Assembly (NCBI GenBank): GCA_014529385.2
Contig: CM043960.1
Span: forward strand, 76,405,910-76,469,909
Length of the DNA: 64,000 nt
Source of the DNA: Adiantum capillus-veneris
Lineage: Eukaryota > Streptophyta > Polypodiopsida > Polypodiales > Pteridaceae
Reading direction: 5' to 3'
Positions within the stretch are counted from its first letter, which is position 1. Each line of letters starts with the position of its first letter. Of this stretch, positions 57,000-64,000 are shown piece after piece. A program made the translations under genes and the position numbers. The notes beneath the pieces are model-generated. The model did not search any database, had not been told where the DNA came from, and saw only the letters and a list, made by a program, of their open reading frames with translations.

Positions 57000-58245
57000 G
57001 GTCCCAGATAATAAGCGCACTTTTGTGCACTGACAGAGAGAGTGTAGAGAGAGAAGGATAATTATCGTTTTTCAGAAGAGGAGGAAGAAGAGAGAGAATG
57101 GAGAGATAATAAACGCTTCTTCAAGATGGGGTGGTTTTTATTTAAAAAACTTTAGTCACAACAAGAGGGAGTTCTCACTAAAATCGCTCGTCAAAATCGA
57201 TTTTTTTTGAAATCCGAAGTTTTATCATTGAACTCGCAAAACGAGCATCCAAAGTTTGCCGGAGTGTACTAGATTGTTAAACTTTGCTGCCACCCATCGA
57301 GGAAAAAATTTTCACTTTTTATTTCGCATGTATCTGAAAATGCCAAAATCATGCCAAAATTAGCTGAAAATCCAAAATTTTCAAAAACTTGCAAAACAAA
57401 TTCCAAAAAATTCCATAAACCTCAAAAAATCATCGGTGATTGCATTCAAACACTTTTGGTGATTGCATTCAAACACTTTTGACGTATACAAGTAAGCCAA
57501 AAACATCAATTTTCAGTAAAAAATACCAATTATAACAAAATTACCAAACCGACCTTCGAAAATAGCAAATCGCGCAAAACTCGACCAATCAGGCCATAAA
57601 AGTGCTCCAAATCGGGCCATAAATATGCATCCAAAATAGCTCGCGAAGATCGCATTTTGTTAACCCTCACGGACACCCTATCACCTTCGACGGACGCCTT
57701 GTCGTTTATTTTATCATTTATTTGAGTCATGGACCGGGCTTGTCGGTCCAATAGGTGTGTAGGTGATCGCCGATGAGAGGCTCATCACTTATCTTATTTT
57801 ACAGTATTTTTGCAACGATTGGCCATTATGGGCGCCCATGTGTAAACGGGTCAGACTCTTATTAAAGGTCTATTTTGACCTAAAATCCTCATTTTTTGAG
57901 GTGCAAGCAAAGAAGTGCTCTTGCTCTACCTCTATCTTCTCCTCCTTCGTGTGCTCACGTGTGTGTGTGTGTGTGTGTGTGTGTGCTTGAGAGAGAGAGA
58001 GAGAGAGAGTGATCGAGCATTACGGCGACATCGACGGTGGCGAGGCGGTTGAGCGCGGCGGCGGTGGTGATTCCTTCTTCTTCGCGACACAGGATCCTTC
58101 ACGATGGAAGCATTGAGTGGTGAGTGACACACTATTGCCCCTTTGAGCTTGCTAGGACTGCCTAGTTGTGTGCTTGCAGCCATTCGTGGCTCGCACACAG
58201 TGGTTTGGCAAGTTCCTAGCCTTCGACACGTACAACAAAGCACAC
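56526..58245 (+). repeat. Probable 5' LTR and flank of a gypsy element
   Basis: The right edge is set by the primer-binding site at 58246. The left edge is not visible because no second LTR is in the window. Inside are (GT)n at 56969-56996 and 57959-57984, (GA)n at 57990-58008, and a 25-bp tandem duplication (GGTGATTGCATTCAAACACTTTT) at 57434-57482. Open frames here have no motif. Confidence 0.45.
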
Positions 58246-58264
58246 ATTTTTGGCACCGTTGTCG
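58246..58264 (+). promoter_or_regulatory. Primer-binding site of a gypsy element
   Basis: TTTTTGGCACCGTTGTCGGGG is close to the classic TGGCGCCGTTGCCGGGGA primer site found just inside the LTRs of many plant Tat/Ogre-type gypsy elements. Confidence 0.75.
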
Positions 58265-58578
58265 GGGATTGCCTTGCACTAAGCCTGAGGAGCACTCACT
58301 GCTACCTCAGGAAGCCATTCACTTCTGCCATTTTTGGCTTTAGGTAAACTGGAGTTGCAAACGCCCAAAAAACTAGGTGAGCGGGCTTCACGAGCACTCA
58401 CCAACACTTCTAGAGTGTTGAGGTCACATGCACCTACGCTCTGGTTGTGTGCTAGAGGACGATCACATTGAGAGTGTCTTCGTTTATGTGGGCCCTCAGC
58501 GGGAACCTAAGGTAGTACCACTCAAGATCCACATATTGCATCTAGTGACTCTTCCTCTGACTACGACAAGGTTACCCG

Positions 58579-59579
58579 ATGCCTAATCCCGATACTTCAA
58601 GCCAAGACATGCATGGCATGGACCCACGGTCCGGGCCGAGCGTGCTTAGCCACTTTAAGGATACTTTTAGTAGAGCCATTCGCTCCGAACATGGAGCTAG
58701 CGATGTAAATGAAGGGGGTGGGGGAGTAAATTCACCATTCATGACCAACGTAGACCCCATGCTCCCGGAGAGTGTCCATGTGAATACTCCATCGACTGCA
58801 CTTCCTGACTCTTTAGAGCTATTTCCCTTCGAGGTTATATTACCTAGTGGTAGAAGCCTTGCCAAAGTGCTAGAGGTTGAGCGATATATCATTGTGGCTA
58901 GGGAAAAGGAAATCGAGAGCCTACACAAGGCAGAGCAATGGAGAGAGCTAAAAGCGAAGGCCCCTATGTCAACATCCATGCTAGGCGAGCAATCAAGTGC
59001 TCCTGAATTAACAACCACTAAGGGTCAAACCATAGAGAGCCACATTGCATCTAGTTCAAAGGACACCCCTAGCACCTCAATCCTAGATGGAGCGTTTCTA
59101 TAAAAAAAACTGGGAGTCTAAACTACAAACGGAGACTTTAAGCGACCTATACACAGGTCACACCTATCACGTGGGTTGGTTAGATGTCCTAGAATCCACA
59201 ACGGGTGCTACTAGTATAGAGGAGCAACAACAAAGAGTTTGTGATGTCATCCATAGGGTTATTCAACTGGAGAGGCAGAACAAGGGGATCCACATGCCTT
59301 CACATGGTCTCATGAGATTCTTCGATACAAGAAGGTTAAGCAACCAACTTTATCACAACTGGAGAATCCCTCGGTAAGCTTGATGGATCCTCCATATGTT
59401 GTTTCGCCAGGGGTCTCAGTACAATCTGAACCCACAAGTTATAGCTTTACCTTTCCAAGTTTAGCTCACCTTTCTCTTGATGACACCACGGCTACCATGC
59501 CTACCCCAGTGATGGGCATGCCAAAAAACACACCATGGATCTCATTCATTAGTAAAGCACTACTACATGGTGGCCCAAT
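58579..59579 (+). pseudogene. N-terminal part of a gypsy gag, interrupted by the second hAT element
   Basis: ATG at 58579, about 315 bp after the primer-binding site. The first frame, to 59103, is Ser/Pro/Glu-rich with a helical segment (LAKVLEVERYIIVAREKEIESL). The reading shifts frame to 59087-59377 (HVGWLDVLESTTGATSIEE, VIHRVIQLERQN) and again to 59380-59579. This is the position and composition of a gag leader region, but the capsid core has not been reached before the hAT element begins at 59580. The remainder would lie beyond that element, outside the window. Confidence 0.5.
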
Positions 59580-60009
59580 CTAAGTTGCATTATACGTTAT
59601 ACGAGAAACGTATAATACATCATCTACGGGCGTATTTTATTTGACCTCACAATATACGAGTGTATTATACGGTGCCATGTTAGCAAAAACGGGCAACGTA
59701 TTTTTTCCCAGTTTTTTTATTGAAGTTTTGTTCGATTGAAAAAAATTTGAAAGAAAGAAATTTAGGACAAAATAATTTTCGAAGAATGTTTTGATTGAAA
59801 ATAAAAGTATATATCTAAGCAACATGCCTTGTTTACACTAGTATTCATCACAAAAAGGTATTCCACGTCAATAGTAGACCAAAAAAATAAAAAAATTTAT
59901 AATTCAAAGATATTGAAATTAAAAATACTTTTAAAATTTTATGATTAAAATCAATTTAATGTTTTGTTAAAATTTGATTCTTTCTTTCTTTTAAAATCAA
60001 AATATGTAA

Positions 60010-60320
60010 GATTTGTATGTTGTGTAGAGCTCAAACTCTCACTCATAGAAGGTGTTTCTTTTTTAGGAGACACTCGCTACGTGCTCAGTTTATTGACATG
60101 TGGAAGTGAATTAGTGTCATAATTTAGAGATTCCCGTTGTGTGCAGAGTGAACTCTCAAGTGAGGTTATCTGTCTGTAAAATATAATAGAATAGAGGTTA
60201 GTTTTATTTAGGTAGGTTTGATTTTGACGTGCAGATACTTTCTCACCTCAAAGTGAACATATATATAATTTTTTTTGTCCTATGTAGAGCAATCACACTA
60301 TGCTCTTACTGGAATCAAAA
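60010..60320 (+). repeat. Weak tandem repeats upstream of the transposase
   Basis: Three or four units around TGTAGAGCTCAAACTCTCACT, GTGCAGAGTGAACTCTCAAGTG and similar correspond to the array at 15720-16270 in the first copy. Confidence 0.5.
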
Positions 60321-60494
60321 TTTAGGAATCTCATGATAATGTAGCGTAAGACTAATTGATAGTGTGGATAGATTTTGATCACTATATTGATCGATAGAGC
60401 ATTTCTTGTGTATTTTGTTGCTTTGAATTAGTTTTGATCTCGAAGTTAGCAAGTGGATTTGTTGATCTAGCACTTTAAATTTATCTGTCAGCAT

Positions 60495-62178
60495 GGTGAA
60501 AGGACGTGAGTGGAGTTACATCCACGAGCTGTGTGTTGAAAAGATGGACATGCTTTAACGTCAGCAGCAGCAAATCCTAGCTCAACTAAAGTTAGTAAAG
60601 CATCATCCAATGGCCAAACGTTGTATGAAGCGATAGATAAGCAATGGTTTCTTGAGTTGCACTTGAAATGGATGCAAGATTTTGTGGCGTGCAGTATACC
60701 GTTCAATGCTATGTGCAACCCCATATTTCAAGATGCTTTAATAAGCACGGCCAAAAAAGGGTTTGTGCTTCCTGATTATAATAAGATGCACACAGAGTAT
60801 CTAGATAAAGTGAAAGACAATACTAAATCCATTTTCAAGCGCATGGTGGTGGACTTTGTTCCTGCATATGGTTGCACCATAGCGTTGGATGGATGGACCA
60901 ACTGTCAGAAGAAGCCGCTCATCAATGTGATGCTTATCAATCCGAGAGGGTCTATCTTCATAGAAGCCAAAGACAACTCTTTAAAAGAGAAAACCAGTGG
61001 TTATCTTGCAAGGATATATGAGTGCGCCATAGCAAAGGCAGGTGGGCCAAAGAATGTGATTGCAATTGTCACAGATAATGCATCCAATTACAAGGCTGCA
61101 GGAAGAGCTATCCAAGTTAAGTACCCTGAAATTACTTGGGTGCCATGTGTTGCGCATACTCTTAATTTGCTATTAAAAGACATTGGAAAAATGGCCGTCA
61201 TAAAACAAACATTTTTGGATGAAAATTATGTGGTAAAATATATTAGAGAGCACCAGTTTTCGTATGCTCTATTTCAAATAAAATCACCCAACAAAATTTT
61301 GCATATATTTTGTGCAACAAGGTTTGCAACCGCATACTATGTTCTTACCACCTTGCAAGAAGTGAAGCCTGCATTGATTGAAACGGTAGCCGATAGAAGA
61401 TGGGATGCTTGGCTCACCAAGTATCCTAGCTACCAAGGCAGCTGCAAGATGTGTACAGCTTGTGAACTCGCAAGCTTTTTGGCGCAATGTAGAGAGAATT
61501 GTCACCCTAGCCAAATCATTTGTAGATCTTTTGCAAATAGTCGACAAAGACTCTTTTGTCTTTGGTCGAGTCTATTGGTACATGTCCAAGGCATTACACA
61601 AAGTAAGAGGGCATGCTGGCTTTGGTGCAAAGGATAAAGATTCTATAATCACAACTACCAACAAGCGATGGGTGCAATTGCATACGCCATTGCATGGTGC
61701 TGCATTTGTATTGGATCCTAAATTTCAAATGCACCAACAATTGGCCAATAAAGAAGTCGTGAGTGACTTCAAAAAAGTGTGCTCTCAACTATTTGAACAA
61801 GATGATGGGAAGACTTCTTTTCATTAGCGAGTCAATTATGCTAATAGAACTAGCATGTTCCAGGATCCATGGCATATAGATGCCATTGCACACACAAGTG
61901 CGCCTCTATGGTGGAAGGATTATGGTGGGGAGAAAGTGAAGCTGCAACACATTGCTATTAGAGTTCTATCTGTTGCTGCATCAAGTGAAAGTTGTGAGAG
62001 AAATTGGTCAGCTTTTGACTTTATGCATACCAAGAAACCAAACCGGCTTCATCCTAAACGTGCTGCTGATTTGGTTTATGTTTTCTGCAACATGAGGCTT
62101 ATCCATAAGCCAGTGAACATTGCTTCAAGAGCAACACAAAAGCACTATGGTGTCTTTCAAACCCATGAAGCTAGATAG
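60495..62178 (+). pseudogene. hAT transposase (DUF659 type), nearly intact core
   Basis: ATG at 60495 (MVKGREW) aligns with the region before the BED finger in the first copy, but the finger itself is absent, apparently deleted. The main frame 60621-61425 carries the catalytic core: IALDGWTNCQKKPLINVML, IAIVTDNASNYKAAGRAI, WVPCVAHTLNLLLKDIGKM, FCATRFATAYYVLTTL and RRWDAWLTKY. A frameshift near 61425 moves to 61405-61827, and a stop (61825-61827) precedes the C-terminal dimerisation region at 61855-62178: DPWHIDAIAHTSAPLWWKDY, LQHIAIRVLSVAASSESCER, NWSAFDF and LHPKRAADLVYVFCNMRL. Length and order match plant DUF659 hAT transposases. Loss of the finger plus one shift and one stop make it inactive. 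Confidence 0.93.
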
Positions 62179-62346
62179 CTGCGGAAGTAGATGATGACGA
62201 TGAAGTGGAATGGGAGATAGCTTCAGAATGCTCTGATATGGATGAAATATATGATATGATTGGTGTGTTTGATGGAGACAAAGATGTATGACTAAAGGCC
62301 TATAAGTAGTTATGACACATCTCCATTTTACACTACAAGATGTTCA

Positions 62347-62374
62347 CACCTCTCTCTCTCTCTCTCTCTCTGTG

Positions 62375-62414
<40 letters not shown>
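62347..62414. repeat. (CT)n microsatellite
   Basis: CT array with one interruption (GTGAGT), at the same place relative to the transposase as the array at 18661 in the first copy. Confidence 0.95.
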
Positions 62415-62419
<5 letters not shown>

Positions 62420-62710
62420 ACTTTTGCAGTAAGAGTCATAATTACAGTTAGATACAATACAATACAATTTGTTTGATTGAGTATATAGAAATGGATAGCT
62501 GAGGGGATAAATGACAAGCTGTGATTATAAAAAATGTAGCCCTTTGCCGATAGGGGCAAAGTGAGCAAAGTGCTCAAGCCAAAGATTGAGTAAGCTCATT
62601 GAATAGTTCATCTATGTCAAACTGAGTACTTTCAGGCCCAGGAGATGGCCTGGAGGTTTCCATTGCAAAGGACCAGCCTAATCTAGCAATGGTCCATAGA
62701 GTGTTGCATA

Positions 62711-63344
62711 CTATTGCGGCTTGGCTTGGGCCTCTGATAGCCCTATCTCAAGCTGAAAGATTCTCTCGTGCAAAATATCAGGTGTCTGTCCTTGGCTTGC
62801 AAGATCTTGCCCTTGGCTTTCCAATGCAATAAGCGTCTCTGATTCTTTGGGAAGCAGAACTATGGGACGTTTGCGTGTAGGTATTAGATTATTGGTGTGA
62901 GTTGCTGCCACTTTCTCTGCAATTTGACCATGCCCAACACCAGAATTCTTGGGGCGGTTTGACCAATCTACACGCCTCCCAAGGATGTTTTAAACAGTTG
63001 TATAAAGTAGAGTGCCATTTGGTTATTGTTTCACTCTCTCTCTCTCAATGTATGAATCTTTGTAGCAATACTCATGCGAGTCCTTTGTGCTGCAAATCTG
63101 ATAGCTTTATTGGAGCTGATTCTTTGACATTGTCGCTGATTCAAAATAAATGTTGCAGTACAAAATGGCTTGGACATAGCTTCCTGCACTCCTTAAGGCT
63201 GAGAGGCTCGCCTTGCAACCCGGACTCATCCTCTTTGATTTGCGCAATAGCTTCGAGGTATTTCTCTTGGCCATAACGCTCTCTCTCTTCTTTGTAGATG
63301 GCGTGTGCTTCAATGTAGTTAAGTTCTTCTTCCATATCTGTCAA
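62711..63344 (-). CDS. Small coiled-coil cargo protein, second copy
   Basis: ATG at about 63335-63344 starts MEEELNYIEAHAIYKEERER, then EDESGLQGEPLSLKECRKLC, to about 63150. A likely intron follows (about 62990-63140, with a CT run). The reading resumes with RRVDWSNRPKNSGVGHGQ, PIVLLPKESETLIALESQ and GQDLASQGQTPDILHERIFQ, ending at 62711. Every motif has a counterpart at 18985-19640, and the stop seen in the first copy is absent here. No known domain is recognised; the product is mostly helical. Its position between the transposase and the kinase-like gene is conserved. Confidence 0.65.
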
Positions 63345-63554
63345 TCAAGCAAACATGTCATCATTAGAAAGACTTATAAAAAATTTAACAAGTTATTACT
63401 TTCAAATCTTCAAAGAAATAGACATGATAACTTAATCATGCTGCAAGAAAGAGACATAATATTTATCACCATGTCATTGGAAAGAGACAAGATAACTTGA
63501 TCAATTATATAATCTATAAGCACAACACATGTGGACAATAAATAATTCATCACT
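63345..63554. other. Gap between the two cargo genes
   Basis: AT-rich, no coding frame; it would hold the 3' end of the kinase-like gene and the promoter of the coiled-coil gene. Confidence 0.4.
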
Positions 63555-64000
63555 TTAATCATCAGCTGGTCGTAGACCAAAAATCATTACAATGTCATAG
63601 CCCACTCTATGGGCACTGTTTAGATAGAGAGAAAGATTAAAAGCGTTAGGTCGGGTTGAGGGATTGTTTCGCTTGCCACTCTCAAGGTCGGTAAGTACAT
63701 TGCTTAAAAAATCTATTTTGTGTTGCTCTTGTGGCACTGACATGCACTTCAAGATTCGTTTACAAGTATGACACATGGAGTAGATATCCATGGCTTTATT
63801 CCAGAGAGGGGGATTAGTAGATATGCATTATGAGGCAGCCCATGGAAAATCTCTCTCGCTCTGCTTTCTAGTTTCTATTTTCAAGTTGCGGAGAGGAGGA
63901 AAGCATGTCATCGTTTTGGTCTTTGTACATGATCCCCAATCCACAATGCCTACATAGACCCCCTTCTGTCCAAAGTGAAGCATCATGTTGCAGGAGTGAA
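63555..64000 (-). pseudogene. Kinase-like cargo gene, second copy, 3' part
   Basis: The minus-strand reading from the window edge begins with the end of the catalytic loop (SCNMMLHFGQKGVYVGIVDWG), so the Asn of the catalytic loop and an Asp in the DFG position (DWG) are present. After a stop and shift around 63820 it continues in 63555-63791 with MDIYSMCHTCKRILKC and NPSTRPNAFNLSLYLNSAHR, ending VGYDIVMIFGLRPADD. These match SSDIYSLSYILKRL and VGYHVVIESGLRSVDD of the first copy. The HRD motif and N-lobe lie outside the window. Confidence 0.7.

Larger units (their letters stand above)
59580..64000 (+). mobile_element. Second copy of the hAT family, right end outside the window
   Basis: It begins CTAAGTTGCATT, identical to the first 12 bases of the element at 15341. 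Subterminal motifs GTATAATAC (59610-59618) and GTATTATAC followed by GGTGCCA (59662-59677) match the first copy. The candidate left target duplication is GGCCCAAT (59572-59579). The order of genes (transposase plus; coiled-coil and kinase-like minus) is the same. The right end is not in the window, so its target duplication cannot be checked. Confidence 0.88.

Overview
This is a stretch of eukaryotic nuclear DNA, almost certainly from a land plant with a large, repeat-rich genome. It holds layered Ty1/copia and Ty3/gypsy retrotransposons primed by plant-type primer sites, plant-type hAT transposases (BED finger, DUF659, hAT dimerisation region), a tRNA-derived SINE, long (GA)n/(CT)n runs and GT-AG introns. 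I see no ordinary single-copy host gene, no rRNA, no functional tRNA and no CRISPR array. The exact lineage cannot be fixed from the sequence; a fern, lycophyte or gymnosperm would fit the density of nested elements, but that is inference.

Layout: (1) 1-7297: charged coiled-coil relics interrupted by a minus-strand, gag-only LTR element (1970-7297). (2) 7298-15332: broken pieces of several retroelements (gypsy integrase, copia tail with a short LTR, minus-strand gag), a SINE, and a cluster of dinucleotide arrays embedded in inverted repeats. (3) 15341-22469: a complete hAT-type element with 12-bp terminal inverted repeats and an exact 8-bp target duplication (GGTAGAAG). It has a decayed transposase on the plus strand and, convergent on the minus strand, a small coiled-coil gene and a protein-kinase-like gene. 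(4) 22478-26530: a long foldback, a broken histone H3/CENH3-like gene and a perfect 32-bp hairpin. (5) 26.5-53.8 kb: a copia element split by a complete gypsy element (28569-51171; exact 5-bp target duplication TGCAC; LTRs of about 3.1 and 3.4 kb). The gypsy element in turn contains a roughly 12.5-kb multi-gene element bounded by inverted repeats (34387-46862). (6) 53.8-59.58 kb: relics and the 5' part of another gypsy element. (7) 59580-64000: a second copy of the hAT family, cut by the window edge, with the same three-gene layout.

Two systems stand out. The first is the 12.5-kb element. It carries four main genes in alternating orientation: a transposase-like protein, an unknown protein, a histone H3-like protein (with an H3-type N-terminal tail) joined to a Ulp1/C48 cysteine protease, and another unknown protein. 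The H3-Ulp1 gene and its divergent neighbour share a promoter region built of two 208-bp repeats containing G-boxes. The second is the hAT family, in which two independent copies carry the same kinase-like gene and coiled-coil gene as cargo. Most coding regions contain stops or frameshifts, so these copies are probably dead or non-autonomous, but the layouts can still be read.
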